Source: Bacillus_BA fengqiuensis
GTDB taxonomy: Bacteria > Bacillota > Bacilli > Bacillales > Bacillaceae_H
Direction: 5' to 3' (one strand)
Assembly (NCBI GenBank): GCA_030813035.1
Contig: JAUSTV010000003.1
Length of the DNA stretch: 64,000 bases
Each line of letters begins with the position of its first letter. The first letter of the stretch is position 1. Below the pieces are notes generated by a model. That model did not search any database and was not told where the DNA came from. It saw only the letters and a program-made list of their open reading frames with translations. Positions 19,151 to 27,799 of the stretch are shown here, piece after piece. The position numbers were made by a program, and so were the translations under genes.

Positions 19151-19539
19151 GTTGGCACCTACTTCTTTCTCCTACACGAATCCATATAGATAGTTAATGT
19201 TAATAATCATTTTCCAGTGATAACAGATTGTTTTTATACTAACGGTCAATTTTTCCGTAAATCAAACAAAATAGACTGCCTTTTTATTATATATCAAACT
19301 TCAACATTTTTTCAGCAATTTCTACAAAGAATCTCGACTTTTTGTCATAAATTGTTTCTCATTTACAGGCATCTATTTTTCAGTTGTTAGTTGACCGATT
19401 AGAATAGCCGGACGGTGACTTAAGCGGAATGGAATATATGAATTGTGTTAGAAGAAAGGATGGTGAAAATGCAGGATTCAACTACTAATAATAAAGTGGA
19501 TTGTTTTCTATTTTTTTCCTATTCTCCCTATATATAAAG
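19151..19539. other. Intergenic region where mraZ would be expected
   Basis: About 390 bases between the bshC terminator and rsmH with no frame resembling MraZ (about 143 aa with a repeated DXXXR fold). The region is AT-rich. It contains a weak sigma-A-like promoter for rsmH and one tiny plus-strand frame (19469-19537). No decayed mraZ was recognised in any frame. Confidence 0.6.
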
Positions 19540-19563
19540 AAGTCCTGCCTTATGGCAGGACTT
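19540..19563 (-). terminator. Terminator of bshC
   Basis: AAGTCCTGCC, loop ATAA, then GGCAGGACTT on the minus strand, two bases after the bshC stop codon and followed by CTTTATATATAG. Compact intrinsic terminator. Confidence 0.7.
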
Positions 19564-19564
19564 C

Positions 19565-21184
19565 CTATGGATAAACGACCTTTATATTATGATTGAATTC
19601 GACGTCGAGATTCGATAAGCGTGAGACGAAATCCAGGCCGTGTTTATTCAGAAAATAAAAAATATTCCATATCCTCTCTTGCGGCGAACCCGTCGGTGCT
19701 AACGCATGTTCAATATCGTCAAATTTCTTAATTGTCACTTTATGTTTTGTTACCTGTTTCGATTCGACGATTTTTCTAACGATATCCAATTGGTTTTGTA
19801 AGATATTGCGATTTTTTTCCAGAGTTTCTTTAAACGTTTCATCTTCACGCAATACGTTATTACGAAGCGTTTCATGGACGATTTCCAACTCTTGTCTCGC
19901 TTGTTCGAAATAATTGTCATATGGATACTTTACATATTTCTGAAGCCACTTTTCTTTTTCTGCCTTGATGCCTTTTTGCAAGACATACTCAATAGTTAAT
20001 TCTAAATCCCTTATATTACGATTAACATCGCGTTCTACAATGGCATAAGAAAGGCGGGGCACGATAGGAGGCATTTTAAATCTAAACAATTCAAACGCCT
20101 GCTTCAACTCCGCCCAATAAGCTACTTCCCCAGGTCCTGCAATAAATGCCAAGGTCGGAAGCAAAAACTCCTGCATTAACGGTCTTGTTACTACGTTGTT
20201 GCTCAAAAGCTCAGGCGATGTTCTCGCAATCTGAAGCAATTCTTCCTTCGTTAATACCGTTTCATTGCTTTTGCCCTCAAATCGGCCAGCTCGCCTTTCA
20301 AGCAGAATCCGTTCATTATTGTCATAATAAAACAAATGGGCCGTTTGTTCATCCACTTGAATGGAACGTGGGTGTTGCTGTTCCACAAGGCGCTGCTGCT
20401 TAAGAACTGCTTTGGAGAGCTGTTCATTTTCTTCAATCAACTGCATAAAGAAGGAACTTTCAACTTTACGAAGCTCAGGCGAAGCAGAGTCCATCAAAAC
20501 AAGACCCGTTCCGGCGAAAAGCTTCATTGTCAATTTAGCAAAGAAGTCTACATATGTATGAGAAGATTCCAAGCTTTTAAGAGCAAACTCCAATACCTTC
20601 CTGGAATGGTCTGTTTCCCCGAAGGTTTGGAAAATCTCTTGAATCCATTTTTGACAGGCCTTCTGATCAATCAATACATCTGAGGCCATCTTTTTCTCCA
20701 GTACCTTTTGAGGAACAACCCGCTTGACAAGCATTCCGTCTTTTTCTACGAACACATGGTTGATTTCTGCAAAATCATGATCTTCCCCCGCTATCCAAAA
20801 GATCGGTATGACAGGTACATTTAATTTTTCCTCTTGCTGTTTAGCAAATTTCAAGATGGATAACACCTTATTGACGGTATACATCGGCCCCGTCAAAATA
20901 CCCGCCTGCTGTCCACCCACTACGACAACAGAACGATGGTCTTTCAGCTTGAAAATGTTGCTCATCGTCCGCTCGTCAGCATCATATTTTTCATTATAAG
21001 CAGCCAAATAGGCCGCAAGCTCCTCACGTGGATAACTAAATTGCGTTAAATCGTCAACTCGCTGTTGGTACATCTTTTCATCATGGATGTTGTAATGAAA
21101 AAATGACATTACAACATCTTCTCCTCGCTTATACCCTTCAAGCAGCCGATTTGCCGATGGAAACGAGATATCCTTGATTTCCAT
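19565..21184 (-). CDS. bshC: Putative cysteine ligase BshC (bacillithiol synthesis)
   Basis: Catalyses the last step of bacillithiol synthesis, adding cysteine to glucosaminyl-malate. Family blocks present: VVGGQQAGILTGPMYT, IPIFWIAGEDHDFAEINH and FIAGPGEVAYWAEL, followed by a long coiled coil in the C-terminal third. 539 aa from the ATG at 21184, which has GGGAG 7 bases upstream; the frame extends to a TTG at 21205 that lacks an SD. In B. subtilis the gene (yllA) lies immediately before mraZ and rsmH, so only mraZ is missing from the neighbourhood. Confidence 0.95.
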   Translation of the reverse strand: MEIKDISFPSANRLLEGYKRGEDVVMSFFHYNIHDEKMYQQRVDDLTQFSYPREELAAYLAAYNEKYDADERTMSNIFKLKDHRSVVVVGGQQAGILTGPMYTVNKVLSILKFAKQQEEKLNVPVIPIFWIAGEDHDFAEINHVFVEKDGMLVKRVVPQKVLEKKMASDVLIDQKACQKWIQEIFQTFGETDHSRKVLEFALKSLESSHTYVDFFAKLTMKLFAGTGLVLMDSASPELRKVESSFFMQLIEENEQLSKAVLKQQRLVEQQHPRSIQVDEQTAHLFYYDNNERILLERRAGRFEGKSNETVLTKEELLQIARTSPELLSNNVVTRPLMQEFLLPTLAFIAGPGEVAYWAELKQAFELFRFKMPPIVPRLSYAIVERDVNRNIRDLELTIEYVLQKGIKAEKEKWLQKYVKYPYDNYFEQARQELEIVHETLRNNVLREDETFKETLEKNRNILQNQLDIVRKIVESKQVTKHKVTIKKFDDIEHALAPTGSPQERIWNIFYFLNKHGLDFVSRLSNLDVEFNHNIKVVYP

Positions 21185-21359
21185 GAAAGAACTCCCTTTC
21201 TTCAACTCTATTTATTAAATTTGGCCTTCGCCGCGGCACCCGCCTGACTTAAATAACAAGCCATTCATATGGTCCCGAAAGCACAACCCTATTTCCTTAT
21301 TAGCCAAAACATATAGCTTCATTATCCATATTGATTTGCCTGCCGTCTAGTAACACGAC

Positions 21360-21743
21360 TTACAAGGAATAAATCCGAAAAACCAAACCATAAACGGTCA
21401 ATCCGATATGCCCAACAAAAAACAATAGAAAACTTATACGCCAAAACCCTTTTACCACTTTCTTCAATTGAACATCCTGCTGAACCTTCCATTGAAGAAA
21501 TACCGTTATCATAGCGATGACGAGCAGCAAAAGGGCGATAAGCCACAAAAATGATTTCTCCCAAATAACTAAAGTCAAGTAGTTCACAGACAAGATTAAA
21601 AATAACGTCATAATGTCCGTTGAAATATGAAAGGATTTTCTTTTATTTTTGGTTACCTTCCGCAAAATCATGTAACTGATCAAAAATGATAGAACGGGTA
21701 TCGTAACAAACGTAGCCGTAACCCCCGCTAATACACTACCCAT
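21360..21743 (-). CDS. DUF3397 family membrane protein
   Basis: A 127-residue protein with four hydrophobic helices, matching the DUF3397 family found between panE and bshC in many Bacillus. Function unknown. Its ATG overlaps the panE stop (ATGGGTAG), and GGAG lies within the panE end, so it is translationally coupled to panE. That coupling does not by itself point to a role in pantothenate synthesis. Confidence 0.8.
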   Translation of the reverse strand: MGSVLAGVTATFVTIPVLSFLISYMILRKVTKNKRKSFHISTDIMTLFLILSVNYLTLVIWEKSFLWLIALLLLVIAMITVFLQWKVQQDVQLKKVVKGFWRISFLLFFVGHIGLTVYGLVFRIYSL

Positions 21744-22647
21744 TAGATTGCTCCTCTCCCGCTTTTTCCAGTCCCTTTATTGATTTATACAAAAATTCTA
21801 CAGAAGGCACCGCTGTAAGGCTCGCTTCAGCCTCTTGCAGAACATATCCCAAAATTGCCTCCACTTCCGTTTCTCTTCCCTCTTCGATATCTCGAAGCAT
21901 GGAAGAGCGATTTAAAGAAGTTTGACGGCATATGTGAATCACTTTTGTCCAATAAGCTTCCCCATCTGTTATACGAAGAGCTTTTATGATTTCGCTAAAC
22001 ACTATTTTTAAATTCTCATGATAAAAAGGATTATGAATCAATTGACCGTTAGTGACTCTGTAAAGGGATGTCAGCGGATTAATGCACGAGTTGACAATCA
22101 ACTTGTTTATCAACATCTCATACCACTCAATCTCCTGCATAAAAGGAAACGACTCGACCGGCTTCTCGAACAATCTATCAATATAAGAGGCGTTTCCTCT
22201 ATAGCATGCAATTTTCGTTACTCCCGCTCCCGTATGGTTGATTTCATTGATAGAGGTTTTTAACGCACCATGCTCTACAATGCCCAAAAAGACATGCTTA
22301 TGTACAGATTTTTCTATTTTATGTATGTGCCCCATCCCATTTTGGACAAACAAAACCGGAATATCATCCTTAATCTCATTCTTAAGAACGGATAGGACCT
22401 TCTCGAGATGATATTGTTTAACCGCTACAATAACGAAATCTTCCCCGGCCATTCCTTCAGATAAAGTTCGCGCCTGTACAGACGCTTCTCGTTTCACTTC
22501 TCCAACGACTCTCATTATTCCTTCTCTTCTCACTACTTGCGCTTGTTCTTCCGTCCTTGTATAAAGGGTAACATCAAAACGTTCCGCTAAATAAGAAGAA
22601 AATAATAACCCGACGGAGCCGCCGCCAATAATTGCAATTTTTTTCAT
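21736..22647 (-). CDS. panE: 2-dehydropantoate 2-reductase
   Basis: NADPH-dependent ketopantoate reductase of the pantothenate/CoA pathway. The N-terminal nucleotide-binding motif GGGSVGLLFSSYLA is intact. The ApbA/PanE core (VAVKQYHLEKVL, FVQNGMGH) and C-terminal domain (NKLIVNSCINPLTSLYRVTNGQL, with catalytic Lys and Asn) are present. It corresponds to B. subtilis ylbQ in position; many Bacillus carry more than one paralogue, so the role could be shared with another copy. AGAGG precedes the ATG. Confidence 0.88.
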   Translation of the reverse strand: MKKIAIIGGGSVGLLFSSYLAERFDVTLYTRTEEQAQVVRREGIMRVVGEVKREASVQARTLSEGMAGEDFVIVAVKQYHLEKVLSVLKNEIKDDIPVLFVQNGMGHIHKIEKSVHKHVFLGIVEHGALKTSINEINHTGAGVTKIACYRGNASYIDRLFEKPVESFPFMQEIEWYEMLINKLIVNSCINPLTSLYRVTNGQLIHNPFYHENLKIVFSEIIKALRITDGEAYWTKVIHICRQTSLNRSSMLRDIEEGRETEVEAILGYVLQEAEASLTAVPSVEFLYKSIKGLEKAGEEQSNG

Positions 22648-22703
22648 TTATTCTACCTCTGCTGCGAATTTATTCTCATATTTTAACAAAAAATATAACG
22701 TTT

Positions 22704-22810
22704 ATAAAGGAAACTTCCATCAGTGGGGTTTTCCTTCATCCCCCACTTAGACTTCTTCGATTTCCCTCAAATCTTAAAGTGGGGGGCTTACTGCCCGTAT
22801 GCCGGATAAA
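22704..22810 (-). repeat. TTTAT-bounded mini-element, fullest copy
   Basis: Read on the minus strand it starts TTTATCCGGCATACGGGCAG and ends CCACTGATGGAAGTTTCC then TTTAT, about 107 bp. An imperfect hairpin (CCGGCATACGGG) follows the leading TTTAT. A second, stronger hairpin (AGTGGGGG, loop, CCCCACT) lies before the right end. Shorter forms occur at 58634-58686, 60532-60586 and 62416-62466. Confidence 0.65.
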
Positions 22811-22860
22811 AACATAGGCTGTCCCATAAGTCTCTAACAAGTCACAAGAACTGATTTTCA

Positions 22861-22920
22861 CTAAAAGGCCCCGTCACGAAATCCTTGATTTTACTGGATT
22901 TTCATGACGGGGCCTTTTAG
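22861..22920. terminator. Terminator hairpin of the acyl-CoA carboxylase operon
   Basis: CTAAAAGGCCCCGTCA pairs with TGACGGGGCCTTTTAG around a 28-base central region. The stem and loop sequence closely match the hairpin at 45244-45297, so this is a repeated element serving as a terminator as well as a structural signal. Confidence 0.7.
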
Positions 22921-22964
22921 GAGAATGAATCATCACTTGAGCTTGGTGAGTCAGTTCCTTTTGA

Positions 22965-24506
22965 TTATACGGGATACACAGGGTGTTTTCGAACACTAAA
23001 TACTACTTCTTTTGTATCGTAATAGTGTAAACGGTCAATAAGAGCGTCTCGGAGCTCGTTTGCCGGAACAATATCATCTACAATAAGCTCCGATGCCAGT
23101 TTATAAATATCGATATGCTCCTTGTACTCCTTTTGTTTCTCTTGTACAAACGCCATGCGTTCTTTTGGATCTTCAATCGCATTGATTTTATTTGAATACA
23201 CTGCATTTACGGCAGCCTCAGGTCCCATCACCGCAATCTGGGCTGTCGGAAGAGCGATGCAGCAATCCGGTTCAAATGCAGGGCCGGCCATCGCATAAAG
23301 CCCTGCTCCATATGCTTTCCGGACAATGACGGAAATTTTCGGGACGGTGGCCGAACTCATCGCGGCAATCAGTTTGGCACCATGACGGATAATACCCGCT
23401 CTCTCTACCTTTGTTCCAATCATGAATCCAGGTACATCAGACAGAAATAGGAGCGGAATATGGAATGCATCACAAAGCTGGATGAATTTCGCCCCTTTAT
23501 CGGCAGAATCCACGAACAGCACGCCGCCTTTCGACTTTGGCTGGTTAGCGATAATCCCCACCGCTTTTCCGTTAATTCTTGCTAACCCTGTCACTAGTTC
23601 TGGGGCGAACAGCTTTTTGATCTCAAAAAAGCTCCCTTCATCAATCAAGGAATCAATCGCTTCATACATATCAAACGGAACATTTTGGTTCTCGGGAATA
23701 ATGTCAACTAACGGTCGTCCTTTTTTCGGTGAAACAGGGTCACATCCTTTCGGTCGCTGAGTGAAGTTTTGCGGGAAATATTTTAAATAGCGGCGAGCTT
23801 CAGCAATTGCCTCTTCTTCTTTCTGCACCAGTACATCTCCGCAGCCACTGACACTGCAGTGCATTCTGGCTCCCCCCATCTCTTCAAGGGTCACCTTTTC
23901 ACCAATAACTTTCTCTGCCATGCGAGGCGAACCTAAGTACATAGAAGCGTTCCCTTCTACCATGACCACAATGTCACAAAATGCTGGAATATAAGCCCCT
24001 CCAGCCGCTGATGGTCCAAAGAGAAGACAAATTTGCGGAATCACGCCTGATAATTTGACCTGATTGTAAAAGATGCGGCCTGCCCCCCGACGATTGGGAA
24101 ACATCTCAAGCTGGTCGGTAATACGCGCACCCGCGGAGTCCACTAAATAAAGAAGCGGAACCTTCAGCTTTTCAGCGGTTTCTTGAATCCGAATGATTTT
24201 TTCAACCGTCCGGGCTCCCCACGATCCGGCTTTGACGGTCGAATCGTTCGCCATTACACAAACCGTTTCGCCATTTACCTTTCCGATTGCTGTGACCACC
24301 CCATCAGCCGGCAAATCATCCGCCATATTATTCGCGAATTTCCCATCCTCTACATACTCCCCATTATCAAACAAAAGCGCCAATCGATCGCGGACAAACA
24401 ATTTATTTTGTTCCTTCAACTTTTCATGGTACTTCGTCTGTCCCCCTGCTTCCGCTTCTTTTCGTTTTTGATCATATTTTTCTTGCACGATGTTTGTATG
24501 TAACAT
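22965..24506 (-). CDS. Acyl-CoA carboxylase, carboxyltransferase (beta) subunit
   Basis: A 513-residue protein with the paired crotonase-fold halves of biotin-dependent carboxyltransferases, in the methylcrotonyl/propionyl-CoA carboxylase beta family (B. subtilis YngE-like). Key stretches: VYSAGARITDQ-type VDSAGARITDQ, GPSAAGGAYIPAF (first oxyanion site) and VPGFMIGTKVERAGIIRHGAK with KAYGAGLYAMAG in the second half. With the two genes upstream it makes a complete carboxylase. Substrate is not decidable from sequence; branched-chain acyl-CoA (leucine breakdown) is the likeliest. The ATG at 24506 has GGGAGG six bases ahead; the upstream ATG at 24512 is too close to the SD. Confidence 0.9.
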   Translation of the reverse strand: MLHTNIVQEKYDQKRKEAEAGGQTKYHEKLKEQNKLFVRDRLALLFDNGEYVEDGKFANNMADDLPADGVVTAIGKVNGETVCVMANDSTVKAGSWGARTVEKIIRIQETAEKLKVPLLYLVDSAGARITDQLEMFPNRRGAGRIFYNQVKLSGVIPQICLLFGPSAAGGAYIPAFCDIVVMVEGNASMYLGSPRMAEKVIGEKVTLEEMGGARMHCSVSGCGDVLVQKEEEAIAEARRYLKYFPQNFTQRPKGCDPVSPKKGRPLVDIIPENQNVPFDMYEAIDSLIDEGSFFEIKKLFAPELVTGLARINGKAVGIIANQPKSKGGVLFVDSADKGAKFIQLCDAFHIPLLFLSDVPGFMIGTKVERAGIIRHGAKLIAAMSSATVPKISVIVRKAYGAGLYAMAGPAFEPDCCIALPTAQIAVMGPEAAVNAVYSNKINAIEDPKERMAFVQEKQKEYKEHIDIYKLASELIVDDIVPANELRDALIDRLHYYDTKEVVFSVRKHPVYPV

Positions 24507-24535
24507 AGCCATCCTCCCTCATTTCATAAAAATGA

Positions 24536-24748
24536 TCATTCAACCGTAAGCAAGAGGTCTCCTTCATTCACAAAGTCTCCAGCTGCCACTTTCACTTCCC
24601 CTACTTTACCGGGAAAAGCGCTGTCGACCGGTATTTCCATTTTCATGGATTCCAATACCACCACCGTTTGACCTGCTGAAATTTCGTCTCCCTCCTTTAT
24701 AAGAATGTTTAATACCGTCCCAGCCATACTCGCTGTAATTTCCTTCAT
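24536..24748 (-). CDS. Biotin carboxyl carrier protein, small form
   Basis: A 70-residue stand-alone biotinyl domain with the biotinylation site ESMKMEI (Lys near residue 36) and the usual GXVXXXXVXXGDXVXXGDXL repeat pattern. It carries carboxybiotin between the biotin carboxylase upstream and the carboxyltransferase downstream. GGGGAG precedes the ATG. The short length, without the Pro/Ala-rich arm of AccB, shows it is not the fatty-acid synthesis BCCP. Confidence 0.92.
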   Translation of the reverse strand: MKEITASMAGTVLNILIKEGDEISAGQTVVVLESMKMEIPVDSAFPGKVGEVKVAAGDFVNEGDLLLTVE

Positions 24749-24765
24749 CCACTTTCTCCCCTTTA

Positions 24766-26106
24766 CTAATTTTTGATCAAAACCGTAGACAAATAGGTTG
24801 TCGTATAATTCCCCGCTTTAAACTCTTCTTCTTCCAACACCCGTTGAAATAATGGAAGGTTCGTTTTAATCCCTTCAATGGAAGACCGCTCAAAAAATCG
24901 TTGTGCCGTTTCGATAGCGGCTGCACGACTTTTTCCGCTTACAATGACTTTGGCAATCATTGGATCATAGTAAGGAGTCACAGTCGTATGGACGCTATAG
25001 CCGTTATCGATCCGAACACCTTCTTCTTCATGCCATTCGATGGAGCTAATGGTTCCAGGCGAAGGCAGAAATGTAACGGGATCCTCTGCATAAATGCGAA
25101 ATTCAAGTGCATGCTTTCGGCGCCCAATTTCTTCCTGTTTTAACGGCAAAGGTTGCCCGTCAGCAACGAGAATTTGCCACTTCACCAAATCAATTCCTGT
25201 CATTTCTTCTGTCACGGGATGTTCTACTTGCAATCTCGTATTCATTTCTAAAAAATAAAATCGTTCCTGTTCATCTACAATGAACTCCACCGTACCCGCA
25301 TTATAGTAACCGACCGCTTTAGCGGCCTCTACCGCGGTTTGGCAAATCTTCTCCCGGGCCTCCTCTGACAAAAAAGGAGATGGTGTTTCTTCGATTACCT
25401 TTTGGTTTCGGCGCTGGACAGAACAATCCCTTTCAAATAAATGAATGATATTCCCTTTTATATCACCAAAGATTTGCACTTCAATATGCCTTGCGTTTGC
25501 AATATATTTTTCGATAAATAATTCATCATTTCCAAAATAGGCTTTAGCACGCGATTTAGTGGAGGTGTATGCCTTTTTCAATTCTTCTTCTCCGAAGCAA
25601 AGCTGCATACCGATTCCTCCACCTCCACCGCTTGCTTTTAACATAACAGGATAGCCAATCGATGCAGCGAATTCGCATGCTTCCTCTACGCTCCCCACAC
25701 CATTTTCGCTTCCAGGAACAACCGGAACATTGGCCTTTTTCATCGTTGCCCTCGCAGCTACCTTATCTCCCATCAAAGCGATTATTTCATGTGACGGTCC
25801 GATAAATGCGATACCTTGTTCTGCTGCCGCTTTAGCAAAAGCGCTATTTTCCGATAAGAATCCGTACCCCGGATGAATGGCATCCACATTTTCTGCTTTG
25901 GCAACAGCTAAAATCTCATCACCTTTTAAATATGACTTCTGTACAGGCGACTCCCCGATTCGCACAGCCTTTGTCGCCTCTCTTACATAAGGCATACTTG
26001 CATCCGCATCTGAATATACAGCAACCGTTTCCATCCCTAATGCTTGGCACGTTTTAATGATTCGTAATGCAATTTCCCCTCGGTTCGCAATCAATATTTT
26101 TCGCAA
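24766..26106 (-). CDS. Biotin carboxylase subunit of the acyl-CoA carboxylase
   Basis: ATP-grasp enzyme that carboxylates biotin. N-terminal LIANRGEIALRIIKT, glycine-rich ATP lid KASGGGGGIGMQ, and catalytic EMNTRLQVEHPVTE are present; 446 aa. A TTG at 26106, eight bases after AGGGG, gives the family start MRKILIANRGEIA; the GTG further up at 26124 has no SD. It resembles AccC, but linkage to a beta subunit of the YngE type argues for a catabolic acyl-CoA carboxylase. It heads the operon, and a likely cre site lies about 80 bases upstream. Confidence 0.92.
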   Translation of the reverse strand: MRKILIANRGEIALRIIKTCQALGMETVAVYSDADASMPYVREATKAVRIGESPVQKSYLKGDEILAVAKAENVDAIHPGYGFLSENSAFAKAAAEQGIAFIGPSHEIIALMGDKVAARATMKKANVPVVPGSENGVGSVEEACEFAASIGYPVMLKASGGGGGIGMQLCFGEEELKKAYTSTKSRAKAYFGNDELFIEKYIANARHIEVQIFGDIKGNIIHLFERDCSVQRRNQKVIEETPSPFLSEEAREKICQTAVEAAKAVGYYNAGTVEFIVDEQERFYFLEMNTRLQVEHPVTEEMTGIDLVKWQILVADGQPLPLKQEEIGRRKHALEFRIYAEDPVTFLPSPGTISSIEWHEEEGVRIDNGYSVHTTVTPYYDPMIAKVIVSGKSRAAAIETAQRFFERSSIEGIKTNLPLFQRVLEEEEFKAGNYTTTYLSTVLIKN

Positions 26107-26183
26107 AACGGCATCCCCTTCCACATTTTTTCTCCTATCCCCCGGTATACCTTCTACACTTTTTCCAAAAATTCCTTCTTGAG

Positions 26184-26199
26184 CTGTAAACGCTTACGA
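26184..26199. promoter_or_regulatory. Probable CcpA operator (cre) upstream of the acyl-CoA carboxylase operon
   Basis: TGTAAACGCTTACG matches the catabolite-responsive element consensus (TGNAARCGNWWNCA) at all but the last position and is near-palindromic. It lies between the divergent carboxylase operon and ylbP, 78 bases from the carboxylase start and 92 from ylbP. Confidence 0.6.
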
Positions 26200-26290
26200 T
26201 ATTTTATGCAGAATTTTCTTTATTTTTATTATATAATGAAGGGAGATAGGGGTATAAGTTTCACAAAAGGATTTTTTAGGGGGTATACAC

Positions 26291-26761
26291 ATGGTCACAA
26301 CAGAGGTAAAGCGTCTGAAAATTAACTATAAAACATTAGAAGAATTCAAAAAATTCAAGGAATACGGTCTCCAAGAATTATCGATGTTAGAAGAGCTTCA
26401 AGCCAACTTATCCGAAAATGAAATTAGCTCTCCTTTTTATGGCATATACTACGGCGACAGTTTAGTAGCACGTATGAGTTTATATAAACGCGATAAACAA
26501 CATGACAAATATTTTGAACCCGCTCAAAACTACTTAGAGGTTTGGAAACTGGAGGTACTAAGCGATTATCAACGAAAAGGGTTCGGTCAAGCATTAGTAG
26601 AGTTTGCTAAGTCGTTCGGCTTGCCCATTAAAACAAGTCCCCGTGTCAAATCCAGTGAATTTTGGAACAAGATGGGGTTTGTTCCCGTTAAATATGATAT
26701 GGACCGTGATTTAGGCGAAAACCCGCTCATTTGGCATCCACAAGGTATTACTGAAGCATAA
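26291..26761 (+). CDS. ylbP: GNAT family N-acetyltransferase (YlbP)
   Basis: A 156-residue acetyltransferase of the YlbP type. The C-terminal half carries the acetyl-CoA binding pattern (VLSDYQRKGFGQALVEFAK, similar to Q/RxxGxG/A). Substrate unknown. The family is near-universal in Bacillus, lying between ylbO and panE. It is one of the few plus-strand genes here. AGGGGG lies before the ATG; a TATAAT at about 26230-26235 could be its -10, though no good -35 accompanies it. Confidence 0.9.
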   Translation: MVTTEVKRLKINYKTLEEFKKFKEYGLQELSMLEELQANLSENEISSPFYGIYYGDSLVARMSLYKRDKQHDKYFEPAQNYLEVWKLEVLSDYQRKGFGQALVEFAKSFGLPIKTSPRVKSSEFWNKMGFVPVKYDMDRDLGENPLIWHPQGITEA

Positions 26762-26937
26762 GAAAAGCGAAGAAAGCCCGCTTAAATCCAAGGATGATGG
26801 CAACTAAGGACGCGACATCCATCTCCACAGCTGCACTTGTATATCCTATACTTCGGAGCTTCTTCCTGCGAAGTCGCTTTTTGACTCCGCAGGAAGGAGC
26901 GAAACAGCCGTACGGTTTGGCTTTCGGAGCTGGACAA
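26761..26937 (-). repeat. Dispersed repeat family 2, diverged copy
   Basis: Read on the minus strand it begins TTGTCCAGCTCCGAAAGCC and ends CGCTTTTCTT, matching the ends of 36367-36561. Inside it has a GTAT-AGGAT-ATAC hairpin (26839-26851) and a CTTCCTGCG stem with an AAAAAGC loop (26862-26896). It fills the space between the convergent ylbP and ylbO. Confidence 0.7.
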
Positions 26938-26940
26938 TAA

Positions 26941-26984
26941 ACCAAAACAGCTGATGATTTCCATCAGCTGTTTTGGTTTATTTT
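26941..26984. terminator. Bidirectional terminator between ylbP and ylbO
   Basis: ACCAAAACAGCTGATG, loop ATTTC, and its exact complement, followed by TTATTTTT on the plus strand and TTTATT on the minus strand. It serves both convergent genes; the ylbO stop codon lies at its edge. Confidence 0.8.
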
Positions 26985-27592
26985 TCGATTTTTTCCAAAT
27001 GACTGCTTTTATCAACTTGAAAGTTCATCTTTTTCCCTTTGTCCCCCTCGCTCAATACAACCATTTTTCTAGCACGGTCCATAATCTCTATTAACGCTTT
27101 GTAATCATCTTCTACAACAAGCAGATTGTTTTCAAGTATATTTTTTTCTCTTTCCAAGCGCTCCACTTGGCTCTCCAAAAACTCGATCTTCTGTTGCAAG
27201 TCTTGGTTTTGCTCTATCAAGTTACCGGAATCGTATTGGGTCCGCTCCACTTTTTGCAAAAACTGGATTACATCCCCCAAAGTCAAATACTCATTCACCA
27301 CTGTATTTTCTCCATAATTCTTTTGCGCTTGATCTTTGGATACATCTTTTAAGGTCAACTGCGCTTTTAATTCCTTCCGTTGCTTTTTAGCAAGCTCAAT
27401 TCCCGCTTTATATTGCTTTCGAACATAGGAATTCCAACGAAAACCACAAGCGGCAGCTGTACGTGACAAGGTTTTCCCTACTTCTTCAAATGCAGCAAGC
27501 TGCGTACCCCCTTCACGAATGTGGCGCAGCACTACCTCCGCTAACAATAAATCTTCATCTTGTGTCCATGCATCTTGACGAGAAGAAGTCAT
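26978..27592 (-). CDS. ylbO: RsfA-family transcription factor (YlbO)
   Basis: A Myb/SANT-like DNA-binding domain lies at the N-terminus (QDAWTQDEDLLLAEVVLRHIREGGTQ and RTAAACGFRWNSYVRKQY), followed by a long coiled coil (about residues 110-160) and a basic tail. This is the layout of RsfA, the prespore regulator, and its paralogue YlbO in B. subtilis. 204 aa from the ATG at 27592 (GGGGGG seven to eight bases upstream); the frame runs open to 27688 without an SD. Forespore regulation is inferred from family only. Confidence 0.87.
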   Translation of the reverse strand: MTSSRQDAWTQDEDLLLAEVVLRHIREGGTQLAAFEEVGKTLSRTAAACGFRWNSYVRKQYKAGIELAKKQRKELKAQLTLKDVSKDQAQKNYGENTVVNEYLTLGDVIQFLQKVERTQYDSGNLIEQNQDLQQKIEFLESQVERLEREKNILENNLLVVEDDYKALIEIMDRARKMVVLSEGDKGKKMNFQVDKSSHLEKIEK

Positions 27593-27657
27593 CTTTCTAT
27601 CCCCCCTACAATGATTTATTACATAAATATGCAACTGATAGAAAAGATAGACTATGT

Positions 27658-27700
27658 AACTAATTTGGCATGGATAAAAATCATCCATGCCAAATTAGTT
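27658..27700. terminator. Perfect hairpin upstream of ylbO
   Basis: An 18-bp perfect stem (AACTAATTTGGCATGGAT and complement) with loop AAAAATC on the plus strand. It lies between the crotonase gene and ylbO on the minus strand and may end the crotonase transcript. It shares its loop type with the hairpins at 7921, 45301 and 57767. Confidence 0.55.
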
Positions 27701-27799
27701 GCACATAAGCAGTTGCCAATTTACCTCACGGTCCCTTGGCAACTTATCAAGAACTCTTCTCGTTCCTCCATTAAAAAATGTAAAAAAGAGAAAGTGCGT

